The notes beneath the pieces are model-generated. The model worked only from the letters and a program-made list of their open reading frames with translations, had not been told where the DNA came from and searched no databases. Below are positions 7,703 to 15,312 of a stretch of DNA of 23,017 nucleotides, in pieces. A program made the position numbers and the translations under genes. Origin of the DNA: a virus; IMG/VR virus record IMGVR_UViG_3300031673_000507, positions 1-23,017 of that record, one strand, 5' to 3'. Each line of letters starts with the position of its first letter. Within the stretch, counting starts at the first letter, position 1.

Positions 7703-8923
7703 TTAAACTATACCAGTAATTTGTATATAACAATTGCTATTTGCATAATCAGTATCAGCGTAAGCTATTATTTTAACATAAAAATTACCAGATAATGATG
7801 AAACGTCTAATACATTTTGATTGGAAACAGAAGCGTTATATACAGTTTCGTCTGAATGTTGTACTGTTGACACCTGAAAATTATAATGAGTATCTGTAGG
7901 AAAATGAACGGATGCAGTCAAAGTTATAGTATTTACAGAGGTAAGATCAATAGCTGATTCCGTTACCAATCCATTTTTATTATATCTAGGATTACTGAAA
8001 TAGGAAAGAATTTTTAAAGATCCATCAGGTAAATAACCACATTGATTATAAAGAGCAGTATTAGGGATAAAATGTACCCCCTTGTAAGTAATCATTGGAT
8101 TCTTAACAGCAGAACCAGCTACACCATAAATATCCTTACCAATCACAATATTAGGTGCAATTAAATCTGCATCACCTAGTATAGTCTGCGCTCCGCTAAG
8201 ATACTGCCCTGCTGCAATGGTTTGATTTGCTGTACTCGGTGTAATCGTTGCTGCTGTTTTAGCTGGCATAGTTCCTGCTGTACCGGCAACGGTGGTTCCG
8301 GTTAATAGCTTGCTTGCATCAAAAGTTACGGCGCTAACCTTACTGCCGGTTTTGTAATGCCCCTCTGAAACAGCCTGCTCAATATTTGAAGGGGTAAATG
8401 TTACCACGCCACGCTCGGTCATAGTTCCCGTAGCACTATCCCCTGCCAACGCGCTGTCGAATGTCTTACCGGCAAGAACATCCGTTACCGCCGCCGTACC
8501 CGTGGAAGGAACGTCCGTTACAATGCTGTCAATGTTCCCTGCCATTGTTGCAAATGTGTCACTACCATCTGTCGATATACCCTTGTCAGTGATGGCGGTA
8601 GCAACAAGCGTTTTACCATCACTGACAGATTGAAAAAGCTCGGCCATTGCCCCTTCCACATCGGTTGCCGTGAAGTTACCGCCTGCATCCTCTAGTCCAA
8701 CCAAACTCGCACCCTTACCGTTATCCGTTGAGGCGATGTCTTCCGTGTTTGCCTTTTTAGCTATCGCTGCATCAACCTCAACCGTTAGGGTATCGTCAAT
8801 GTAATCCTTTAGCTGCTTTGCCCTGCTGTCAAAGTTGGCCTTTGTTACGTCTGCCGCCAACTCTAATTTATCTGCTTGGTCGGCATGGTTAAAGGTAAAT
8901 ACCGGAGTTTTAGTTAAAGCCAT
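7703..8923 (-). CDS. Tail fibre protein with GDA/GxxIxGVxG-type repeats
   Basis: The 406-residue product has an N-terminal helical part (about 1-75) suited to virion attachment or trimerisation. A central region (about 145-270) carries short fibre repeats: VLAGKTFDS, ATGTM, TVAGTAGTMP, GHYKTGSKVS, GQYLSGAQ and GKDIYGVAGSAV. These are typical of tail fibres of Firmicutes phages and form beta-rich shafts. The last 135 residues or so are a different beta-rich domain, probably the host-binding head. The DNA for that head (7703 to about 8150) is clearly more AT-rich: the 60 bases from 7741 hold 17 G/C, the 60 from 8461 hold 34. This suggests module exchange. The start ATG at 8923 follows AGGTGGTGA, which overlaps the upstream stop codon. 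Confidence 0.88.
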   Translation of the reverse strand: MALTKTPVFTFNHADQADKLELAADVTKANFDSRAKQLKDYIDDTLTVEVDAAIAKKANTEDIASTDNGKGASLVGLEDAGGNFTATDVEGAMAELFQSVSDGKTLVATAITDKGISTDGSDTFATMAGNIDSIVTDVPSTGTAAVTDVLAGKTFDSALAGDSATGTMTERGVVTFTPSNIEQAVSEGHYKTGSKVSAVTFDASKLLTGTTVAGTAGTMPAKTAATITPSTANQTIAAGQYLSGAQTILGDADLIAPNIVIGKDIYGVAGSAVKNPMITYKGVHFIPNTALYNQCGYLPDGSLKILSYFSNPRYNKNGLVTESAIDLTSVNTITLTASVHFPTDTHYNFQVSTVQHSDETVYNASVSNQNVLDVSSLSGNFYVKIIAYADTDYANSNCYIQITGIV

Positions 8924-8934
8924 TTAATCACCAC

Positions 8935-10782
8935 CTACTTAACACGTTTGATAAACATGTACTGAAGCGACTGTCCAAGTATCGTGAGTCCTTCGTTTAG
9001 ATTGCTGTTGCGGATTCTCCACTGCATATACTCGCCCTTTTCCTTGATTTTCTTAGTTTGACTTGAAGGGAAAAACGGAACGCCGTAATTAAATACAGCA
9101 TAGTCAATTGAACTGTAATCAAAACTACCTGCCGTTTCAACGAGTGCGTCGAGGTCTTTCTTATCCTTGTCGGTAAAAATGGTAAGTTGATGGTTTCCTT
9201 CCGGTTGCCCCTTGAAGGTAATGTTTAACCGCATGAATTTCTTAACCCAATCGCGCCTACCTCCGAATATCAGGGGAGAAGTCCACCAAGCATCAATTGC
9301 CGTCCCGTCGTCGCTGTAACTGTTCCTGTTTTGCTTATAAATAACACCTAACGTCTTATGGCCAATGTAAACACTTTCGTTCTGCTCGCTCACTAAAAAC
9401 TGCCCTGCATTAGCATAAACGCCATCGTAGGGATACCAGCAGTAAATACCATTGGCAAGGTCGGAGTAGTTAAGGTCTAAGATCCAAGTTTTATTTTTAA
9501 TGCTAAGTCTGTATTTGCCGTGGTCAAGGCAGGCATAAGCCCCTTCTAAGTCAGCAATATCCTCGTCCAGAATACCGGAATCAACACCGTTTCTGGCAAG
9601 TCCATTAATCTTCTCGCTTACAACCCGGGCGTTAAGTTGTCCGCGCACAAACGAAGGAGTTACCCATATTACCCCCTGCTTAGAGAGTGCCAATAGCCCA
9701 CCTTGCGCCGGCTTAATTGTCCTTGCAGATACACAACCGTATTCGTCGTTCATGGGGTAGTTGGGAAACATTACCTTCCCTGTGCTGTCAACTTCAATCG
9801 TGCTGTAATAAAGACTGTCATACTTAAAATGAATCAGGTAGTCTACCAACTTTCCAAAGCCGGTTAATTCTTCGGCATCACTGCCGAGTAAATCGTAGTT
9901 GTTTATTGGGAAGTAAGTCGGGTCAAGCAGTCCACTGTATACGCGCTGGTTAGGGTAGTCAGGGTTGCCGCACAAAAAAACCCTTGTGTCATTCCTGCCG
10001 CCGTAAATAACCCCTGTAGTGCATTTACTAACGACTGTGGCATCATTGAGCCCTGCCTTGGTTGCTTTAATTTCTACAATGGCATCATTGGCAACGGGGG
10101 AGGCAAAGGTAACTTTTTTATAATCGCCGCCAGTTGGGAAGGTTACTGCGGTTGGTGTGCCGTTAACGGTTGCCGTTGCACTGTCGGCGGCAATGGTTAA
10201 AATATACTCGGTACTTGTTCCGTCCCCGGTAAACCCCTCAATCCAGCTGTTAGAAAGAAGGTTTAGTTCCTTGTCTGTCGCCCCGCCTGTGCCGTCAGGT
10301 GCCTTACCAATCACCACAGTAGGGATATAGCCAACCACATCTGCCACAGCATGAGTGCCGTCATAGACAACATAATCCGTACCGGTCATGCAATAGAGTT
10401 TATCGCCCACAACAAAAAACCAGCACTGCGTATCTGCAATACTGGCCTTGGCCCCGGTCATTAAATCAGTTTTGGTGCCATCATCATTTAACACCCATAA
10501 CTTACCGCCCCAGGCAATAATCCTTTTAAGCGTCCCTCCGGGCGGCGTATATTCAGCCATTCCCTTGATGCCGGTATCGCCCCACGAATCGCTCATACGG
10601 GCAAATCCAAAGCGTTTTGTCGGCTTCGAGCCTACATTGTAGTTCATGTTTATCATGTCCGGGCTTTCATTTGATGCAACAAGATCCGGCGGTACGCTGA
10701 TGTTGTACCCCCCGGCAAAACCTTGGGGGAAGTCGAAGGGCGGTAGTCTTTTGGCTGGTTGAGTAACAGGATAGTTAATCAT
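8935..10782 (-). CDS. Tail hub/nozzle protein, P22 gp10-like (putative)
   Basis: This 615-residue, beta-rich protein starts MINYPVTQPAKRLPPFDFP; its ATG is directly adjacent to the preceding TAG (TAGATG). An early segment (about 15-60, GGYN...PDLVASNESPDMINMNY...KRFGFAR) and blade-like repeats of Gly/Trp/Tyr-rich strands (about 75-150 and 250-500) recall the propeller-containing tail nozzle or stabilisation proteins of short-tailed phages (P22 gp10, T7 gp12 class). A Thr/Val-rich insertion (about 185-245) could be a separate beta domain. Such proteins form a hexameric tube below the adaptor ring and seal the packaged DNA. Its location just after a gp4-like gene supports this. It is longer than P22 gp10 (about 470 residues). 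The family call rests on pattern and position, not on an alignment. Confidence 0.72.
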   Translation of the reverse strand: MINYPVTQPAKRLPPFDFPQGFAGGYNISVPPDLVASNESPDMINMNYNVGSKPTKRFGFARMSDSWGDTGIKGMAEYTPPGGTLKRIIAWGGKLWVLNDDGTKTDLMTGAKASIADTQCWFFVVGDKLYCMTGTDYVVYDGTHAVADVVGYIPTVVIGKAPDGTGGATDKELNLLSNSWIEGFTGDGTSTEYILTIAADSATATVNGTPTAVTFPTGGDYKKVTFASPVANDAIVEIKATKAGLNDATVVSKCTTGVIYGGRNDTRVFLCGNPDYPNQRVYSGLLDPTYFPINNYDLLGSDAEELTGFGKLVDYLIHFKYDSLYYSTIEVDSTGKVMFPNYPMNDEYGCVSARTIKPAQGGLLALSKQGVIWVTPSFVRGQLNARVVSEKINGLARNGVDSGILDEDIADLEGAYACLDHGKYRLSIKNKTWILDLNYSDLANGIYCWYPYDGVYANAGQFLVSEQNESVYIGHKTLGVIYKQNRNSYSDDGTAIDAWWTSPLIFGGRRDWVKKFMRLNITFKGQPEGNHQLTIFTDKDKKDLDALVETAGSFDYSSIDYAVFNYGVPFFPSSQTKKIKEKGEYMQWRIRNSNLNEGLTILGQSLQYMFIKRVK

Positions 10783-11367
10783 CTAACACCACCCAACCCT
10801 TCTAATCTTCCTTTTTTGCCCCCTATTTTGCTTGATATTGTTATAGCCATCGTTCCATAGGGCAAGCCACTTGTTCGCCTTACTGATGGAATCCTCGTCG
10901 TCCTCAATGTTCCAGTATTGAAAAGCAGCAAAAAAGCAAAGTATTTTATGGTCTACCGCTGCTGCCGGGAAAATAGGAGTGTCACCTGTGCCTGTTAATT
11001 CGTCCGGCAGGCAGTAATAATATACTGTAAATGTTTCCCCGGAAGCATTATAAGGGAAATATACCTTTTCGTCGGGGGAAAACTCCCAATTGGTTATCTT
11101 GCTTTCGTTTATATCCTCGATTTTGCGGATTTCGTAAAAGGTTTTGGTAAGTGCGGATAAGGCAAACTGCTGGTCGTTATCTAAGGTAACGGTATCCTTG
11201 TATTCAAGGCGGTATTTTTCCTTGGCAATTTTATTAATGTAGGCGTAGTTGATGGCACTTTTAAACTTATTAACCAGGATTAACTCGTCGCCCGTATATG
11301 GTCCTGCCGCCGCAATTTCCTCGTCCACATATGATGCAATTTCGTGGTACATTTCGTCCAAAGTCAA
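10783..11367 (-). CDS. Head-tail adaptor/tail accessory protein, gp4-like (putative)
   Basis: The 194-residue protein is helical at its N-terminus (about 1-50, MTLDEMYHEIASYVDEEI...FKSAINYAYINKIAKEKYRL), with a central beta part and a helical, basic C-terminus ending QKRKIRRVGWC. Size, order before the nozzle gene, and the N-terminal helical region fit the adaptor or connector class (P22 gp4, T7 gp11) that binds the portal ring. I chose TTG at 11367 because GGAGG lies 10 bases upstream; the first in-frame ATG (11352) is 25 bases away. The GGAGG itself lies in a hairpin (11378-11394), which may dampen translation. The stop is immediately followed by the nozzle start. The recombinase cassette separates this gene from the upstream head genes. 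Confidence 0.68.
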   Translation of the reverse strand: MTLDEMYHEIASYVDEEIAAAGPYTGDELILVNKFKSAINYAYINKIAKEKYRLEYKDTVTLDNDQQFALSALTKTFYEIRKIEDINESKITNWEFSPDEKVYFPYNASGETFTVYYYCLPDELTGTGDTPIFPAAAVDHKILCFFAAFQYWNIEDDEDSISKANKWLALWNDGYNNIKQNRGQKRKIRRVGWC

Positions 11368-11377
11368 AATAAAAAAG

Positions 11378-11394
11378 CCTCCTTTCTTTGGAGG
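11378..11394 (-). promoter_or_regulatory. Hairpin that pairs the ribosome binding site of the adaptor gene; possible second terminator
   Basis: On the minus strand CCTCC, a seven-base AAAGAAA loop, and GGAGG form a 5-bp stem followed by CTTTTTTATT. The GGAGG arm is the only good ribosome binding site for the gene starting with TTG at 11367. The structure could hide the site, or act with its T tract as a weak intrinsic terminator after the integrase. The stem is short, so its strength is uncertain. Confidence 0.45.
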
Positions 11395-11407
11395 TTGTAC
11401 TAAAATT

Positions 11408-11431
11408 TAAAACCACCGTTTGGTGGTTTTA
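11408..11431 (-). terminator. Intrinsic terminator at the end of the integrase gene
   Basis: TAAAACCACC and GGTGGTTTTA form a perfect 10-bp inverted repeat with a four-base loop. The integrase TAA stop (11429-11431) lies in the stem, and a T-rich tail (TTTTAAATTTTA) follows on the minus strand. The stem is symmetric, so it could also act on the plus strand. It would insulate the recombinase transcript from the tail genes unless read through. Confidence 0.7.
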
Positions 11432-12283
11432 TGTGTTGAAATACCGTTTATATATTTGCTTTCTGCGTTCTCCGCTTAGTTGGGCATATATTTGCGTACT
11501 TTCATGTTTGGCGTGGCCCATGAGTTGCTGTATTGCCTCCATTGGTGCCCCATTATTAAGTAAGTGCGTAGCATAACTATGCCTTAACCTATGGGGATAA
11601 ACATTAGCTTCAATGCCTGCCCTTTTAGCTACATTCTTTACTATGGTTCGCATTTGGCTAACACTTAACCTTACTGGTTTACCTCCGAATTTTCGTTCAG
11701 TAACAAATAACGCAGGTTCCTTATCTGTTCTTGTTTCAATGTATTTTTTCATCCATATGCCGCATTTTGTGTTAAAGTAAATTTCCCTTTCAACGCTACC
11801 TTTGCCATGTACTATTATTGAATTATTACGCCAATCAATGTCGTTAATATCTATTTTGACCACTTCACCAATCCTACAACCGGAGGTATACATAAACTCA
11901 ACAATAGCATGTTCCCTTGGTTTTTCGCAATACGCCCGTAGTGTTTCGACTTCTTCTTCGGTCAAAAACTTTGGTACATGTTTACCCATATTAGATTCCC
12001 TTACCTTTGCGGCAGGATTACTTTCTATATATCCTTCGTCAACCGCCCATCTAAACAACGAATGTAAAAACCTTACCCTGTGGTTGATACTTGAAGGCTT
12101 TAAATGTTCCTGCTTGTAAAGATACTCTTTTAGTTGATGGTATGTTATTTCTTTAATGTCGCAATTGTTAAATTCCCTAGAAAGTAAAGTGGCTTGTATT
12201 TTATAACCCTTCAAAGTATACGGAGAATATTTTAAGAGTTTTTTATCCTTCTCGTAATATTCCCACGCTTCCAATATAGTCAT
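11429..12283 (-). CDS. int: Tyrosine recombinase / phage integrase
   Basis: This is a full-length XerC/XerD-type tyrosine recombinase of 284 residues. An N-terminal SAM-like core-binding domain (about 1-90) precedes the catalytic domain. The catalytic set is complete: R137 in TSGCRIGEV, K161 in HGKGS, H231 and R234 in PHRLRHSYATHL, H257 in LMGHAKHESTQ, and the nucleophile Y266. It should cut and rejoin att or dif-like DNA for integration and excision. The frame extends to a TTG at 12328, but I chose ATG at 12283 because AAGGGGGTG lies at good distance. A candidate promoter at 12308-12336 and a terminator at 11408-11431 make it nearly self-contained. Its place between head and tail genes is unusual; integrases normally sit beside att and the repressor. 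The gene is more AT-rich than the head genes, consistent with separate acquisition. It could instead be a resolvase or a fibre-switching recombinase. Confidence 0.95.
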   Translation of the reverse strand: MTILEAWEYYEKDKKLLKYSPYTLKGYKIQATLLSREFNNCDIKEITYHQLKEYLYKQEHLKPSSINHRVRFLHSLFRWAVDEGYIESNPAAKVRESNMGKHVPKFLTEEEVETLRAYCEKPREHAIVEFMYTSGCRIGEVVKIDINDIDWRNNSIIVHGKGSVEREIYFNTKCGIWMKKYIETRTDKEPALFVTERKFGGKPVRLSVSQMRTIVKNVAKRAGIEANVYPHRLRHSYATHLLNNGAPMEAIQQLMGHAKHESTQIYAQLSGERRKQIYKRYFNT

Positions 12284-12307
12284 TTCTTGGCACACCCCCT
12301 TATTGAA

Positions 12308-12336
12308 AGTATACCAAAAATAGTTCAATAAAACAA
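12308..12336 (-). promoter_or_regulatory. Candidate sigma-70/sigma-A promoter for the integrase
   Basis: On the minus strand, TTGTTT (12331-12336) and TATACT (12308-12313) are separated by exactly 17 bases in the 86-base gap between the fibre and integrase genes. The -10 is a 5/6 match and the -35 a 3/6 match. The expected transcript start, near 12301, falls at the beginning of the AAGGGGGTG binding site, which is tight. No terminator is visible after the fibre gene, so read-through from the late operon is also possible. Confidence 0.4.
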
Positions 12337-12369
12337 GCTATTTATCGTGATTCGCACCCCGTTAGTTGA

Positions 12370-14475
12370 TTAAATTTGTAATTTTTCACCTACCACTAAT
12401 ATCATATCATCTGCAGAATTAGTATTATTAACTGTTACTTTGATAAAAGGCATTTTCACATCAGTAAAAAGCAAACCCCTGGTTGACGCTATAGTGGTAT
12501 CTACATCGAAAGGTAATACTGTGCCAAAAGTTGCCGAGCTAGTTGATTCTGTGTCACACCATTGTGCATAAATATTACCATTTAATGCCTTTGAACCACT
12601 TGTTTTATTAACATATAATGAACCCTTACGGTACTTAGACCAATCGTGGACAAATATTGTAGTCGTAGTCCCTGAAGGCACAGTAAATGTTCCCACGACG
12701 GTTGGTTTCTGTGCTAACATATTAGCTTCAGGGTCAACGTATTTTGATAAATCATTAACAGTTATAGAGGCTGGTTCTCCTTTTATTGTTACAATGCTCC
12801 CATCCTCTATATTCTTACACCAAAAATAAAATGATCCTTTGGCATCTGGGCCTATAATAGCAAAAATACCACGTTCCAAACCAGACGATGCAGGAATAAA
12901 TTCTTTGTCAAGTTGCCATTTTTGACCAGCATCCAATGATATAAATATCGAAGGATTCTGCATGCCTAGATATGTGTTAGTATTTGTAACTGTTACCATT
13001 GAACTTGCAATAAATAGATTTCTATAACCAATAAAAGCATATGATGTATGTGGTAATAAAAAAACTCTTATTAAAGGGCCTCGAACACGTACACGATTTA
13101 AATACTCTATACTATATACGCCTTCATATCCTGACGTACCATCAGATGACCAAACCAATCTATCTACTGATGGAGCAAATACCCCAAGTGTTCTATAATA
13201 TTGACTTTGATCGTTAAGTATGTTTTCCCATGTTATACCATCACTAGACTGATACCAAAGTATTCCTGGACCATCGCCGGTTGTGGTAATCCACCTCTGT
13301 ACGTTGTGTAAATACTGGCAACTATGCCAGTGATCCACTCCAGTTGCACCAAATTTATCTAATACTATTGCCCATGTTAAACCGCCATCATTAGAACGAC
13401 GTACAGCAATCGTTGCACCGTTTAAATTGTAATATTCGCAGAAACATATAATATCACCATTAGAATCAACACCGCCGGGTAACGGCAATCCTGTATCACT
13501 CAAAACTTCCGTAAAATTAACATCATCTGTAGAACGATACACTTTTTGGCTATTACAAAATAACAGTAAAACACCTGTGCTTGATAAGTGAGCAGAAGTA
13601 ATCGAAGCTGTACTAGGTGGTGTAAAAATAGAACTACCCCAAGTATCTCCGTTGTCGGTACTTTTATAGAGATTTTTTTGAGTTGTATCCATCCCATAAA
13701 GCGTGTTCTCATAAACAGCTACAACAATGTAATCCATCTCTGTGTATGTTAACCTTGATCTATCCCTTATTGGTATGGATTGATCATCCGCAACATTACT
13801 ACCAGAGAGTTGTACAGATTGAGTACCGGCATCAATAATCTCGTAAATGTCACCATCTTGCCCACCATAGGCATCCATGCCACCGGAAAATGAAATACTT
13901 GAGTTTGTGGTAAATGGTTTACTGCCATCTGCACCAGTTACCGATGCCGTAAATTGAGCAAGTGCATTAATAGCAGCGGCAACCAATGTGCCGGTATTCT
14001 TGGCGGCATCAAGTGCCCCTTCTGCATCAGTGCCAAGGGTTACGGTTATAATGTTGTCTGCCAGTACAGCACTCAGGTCAACATCTGCTCCCTCTCCAGA
14101 CACAACATCTGCGGTGTATTTATTGCCATCATTACCGGCAGCAGCAACCACAATAGTTACTTCGTAATCATATGCGTCACCTATTACGGCACTTGCCGCT
14201 ACTGCTGCGCTTAATTCTGCTGTCGTAAAGGTGTTTGCAGTATTGCTTACGATTGACCTGATAAATTCATTACTACCGGAAAATAACCGGATAAGTTTGC
14301 CTGCAAGCATATTGGTTGTAAAGTTTTTGGTCGTGTCCTGTATGGTTGTCGATGTGCCTCCGGTTGCAGTGCCCCTGATTAGTGCCGTTGCCCCACCTGT
14401 GGTCACAACATAAGCGGAACCATCGCGCCCCTCCTGGTCTGGACGAGAATCATCTCTTGGATCATAATATTGCAT
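12370..14475 (-). CDS. Mosaic fibre protein with Asp-box (BNR) beta-propeller, putative receptor-binding protein
   Basis: The 701-residue product has two short virion-type domains at the N-terminus: about 30-107 (TATGGTSTTIQDTTKNF...AGKLIRL...SNTANTFT), common in phage fibres, and about 108-200 (NDGNKYTADVVSG...IITVTLGTD). Then comes a region with Asp boxes: STDNGDTW at 272-279, SNDGGLTW at 361-368, SSDGITW at 410-416 and SLDAGQKW at 513-520, with a degenerate one near 315. Asp boxes mark sialidase-like beta-propellers, used for glycan binding or hydrolysis. The last 110 or so residues look like a beta-sandwich. The ATG at 14475 abuts the preceding TAG. The DNA is AT-rich after about 13755, just where the propeller starts. 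Its location after capsid genes allows a head fibre as well as a tail spike. Enzyme activity cannot be claimed; no sialidase catalytic arginine triad is evident. Confidence 0.8.
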   Translation of the reverse strand: MQYYDPRDDSRPDQEGRDGSAYVVTTGGATALIRGTATGGTSTTIQDTTKNFTTNMLAGKLIRLFSGSNEFIRSIVSNTANTFTTAELSAAVAASAVIGDAYDYEVTIVVAAAGNDGNKYTADVVSGEGADVDLSAVLADNIITVTLGTDAEGALDAAKNTGTLVAAAINALAQFTASVTGADGSKPFTTNSSISFSGGMDAYGGQDGDIYEIIDAGTQSVQLSGSNVADDQSIPIRDRSRLTYTEMDYIVVAVYENTLYGMDTTQKNLYKSTDNGDTWGSSIFTPPSTASITSAHLSSTGVLLLFCNSQKVYRSTDDVNFTEVLSDTGLPLPGGVDSNGDIICFCEYYNLNGATIAVRRSNDGGLTWAIVLDKFGATGVDHWHSCQYLHNVQRWITTTGDGPGILWYQSSDGITWENILNDQSQYYRTLGVFAPSVDRLVWSSDGTSGYEGVYSIEYLNRVRVRGPLIRVFLLPHTSYAFIGYRNLFIASSMVTVTNTNTYLGMQNPSIFISLDAGQKWQLDKEFIPASSGLERGIFAIIGPDAKGSFYFWCKNIEDGSIVTIKGEPASITVNDLSKYVDPEANMLAQKPTVVGTFTVPSGTTTTIFVHDWSKYRKGSLYVNKTSGSKALNGNIYAQWCDTESTSSATFGTVLPFDVDTTIASTRGLLFTDVKMPFIKVTVNNTNSADDMILVVGEKLQI

Positions 14476-14835
14476 CTATATCCCCCCTAAAGAGAAGTGC
14501 GGAATACCGACAACCCGGTCGAAGTTCTCTAGCGACAGGCTCTCCACGGTATTACGCAACTCCCTGGCCTTTTGCTGCTCTAACATGTCCTCCGAGTGTT
14601 CGAGTTCTCGAATTAAATCCTCTGCACCCCTGCGTTGCAGGTCATACTTACGTAGTCTAGTAAGTACCCGCTCGTCGAGTTTGTCTACGGTCATAACGTG
14701 GTGCGCATCACCATTTTTTTTAGTGCGCTTCACGGCGTACTTATGTTTTTTTTGGTCATACAAAATAAAAAGGGCAGGGTCAATTTCTTTCACCCTGCCC
14801 GATATATCGAACAAATCACCAAAAACGTAGGACAT
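14476..14835 (-). CDS. Conserved small head-region phage protein
   Basis: This 119-residue protein begins MSYVFGDLFDISGRVKEIDP, continues with a short beta segment (FILYDQKKHKYAVKRTK), and has a charged helical second half (about 50-105, LDERVLTRLRKYDLQRRGAEDL...MLEQQKARELRNTVESL). It resembles small proteins lying just after the capsid gene in phages of Firmicutes, whose role is not known to me. A head-completion role, or a chaperone for head or fibre assembly, is possible from location. The ATG at 14835 follows AAGGGG. It lies 15 bases after the preceding stop and directly abuts the fibre start (TAGATG), so tight coupling is likely. Confidence 0.72.
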   Translation of the reverse strand: MSYVFGDLFDISGRVKEIDPALFILYDQKKHKYAVKRTKKNGDAHHVMTVDKLDERVLTRLRKYDLQRRGAEDLIRELEHSEDMLEQQKARELRNTVESLSLENFDRVVGIPHFSLGGI

Positions 14836-14850
14836 TCTTATAATCGCCCC

Positions 14851-15258
14851 TTATACTACCTCATTTGGCATATATTTTATTTGCAGCACACACAGCGGAA
14901 TTGCCGCCCCTGCACCGTTTGTTACGGAGTAGGTAATCACGCTTCCCTCTAAAAATTCAGCGTTTGAAATCGCTCCAAGGGAGGTATAAACCCCTTTAGT
15001 CGGTGGCGTAGACCCCTCAGTGGCGTTATAGGTATCTGTAGCAATTGCCGTGGACCCGCTTTCAACGAGCCACGTACTACCATCAGCGTGACCGGTGTAG
15101 GTATCCTGGGCCATAATACCAACGTCTACTATAGTAATGTCGGTAGGTGCGCAAAATGCCGGAATGTCGGCAGAATCAACCCCTGCTGCCTGTGCAGGTA
15201 CGACAATGGTTGCAATATGCGTTTTAGCACTATCAGCCATATTACGTGGAGTAATCAA
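14851..15258 (-). CDS. Small beta-rich head protein, candidate capsid decoration protein
   Basis: The 135-residue protein is rich in Thr, Ala, Val and Gly, with few charges, and should be almost all beta strand. It follows the major capsid gene, where many phages encode capsid decoration or head-fibre-base proteins; that role is inferred. I use TTG at 15258 because GGAGGTGA lies at suitable distance; the in-frame ATG at 15240 is too far from it (28 bases). A hairpin at 15290-15307 separates it from the capsid gene, so its mRNA level may be lower. No signal peptide or membrane segment is visible. Confidence 0.72.
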   Translation of the reverse strand: MITPRNMADSAKTHIATIVVPAQAAGVDSADIPAFCAPTDITIVDVGIMAQDTYTGHADGSTWLVESGSTAIATDTYNATEGSTPPTKGVYTSLGAISNAEFLEGSVITYSVTNGAGAAIPLCVLQIKYMPNEVV

Positions 15259-15289
15259 TTATGTTTCACCTCCAAAGATTAAGTACAAA

Positions 15290-15307
15290 GGGGGCAATTA
15301 CGCCCCC
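15290..15307 (-). terminator. Hairpin after the major capsid gene (attenuator or mRNA 3' stabiliser)
   Basis: On the minus strand GGGGGC and GCCCCC pair perfectly around a six-base loop, five bases past the capsid stop codon. The tail TTTGTACTT is only partly T-rich, so termination may be partial. Partial termination would fit a capsid gene expressed in excess of the genes after it. Confidence 0.6.
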
Positions 15308-15312
15308 GTTAA

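Noticed and set aside
12340-12362. GGTGCGAATCAC stretch next to the integrase, which recalls a tRNA T-arm and hence an attachment site
   Set aside because: The loop lacks the usual TTCGA core, no acceptor or anticodon arm can be built, and no second copy was noticed in the window.
11429-14475. Diversity-generating retroelement near the fibre gene
   Set aside because: There is no reverse transcriptase and no adenine-biased template repeat noticed; the recombinase is of tyrosine type.
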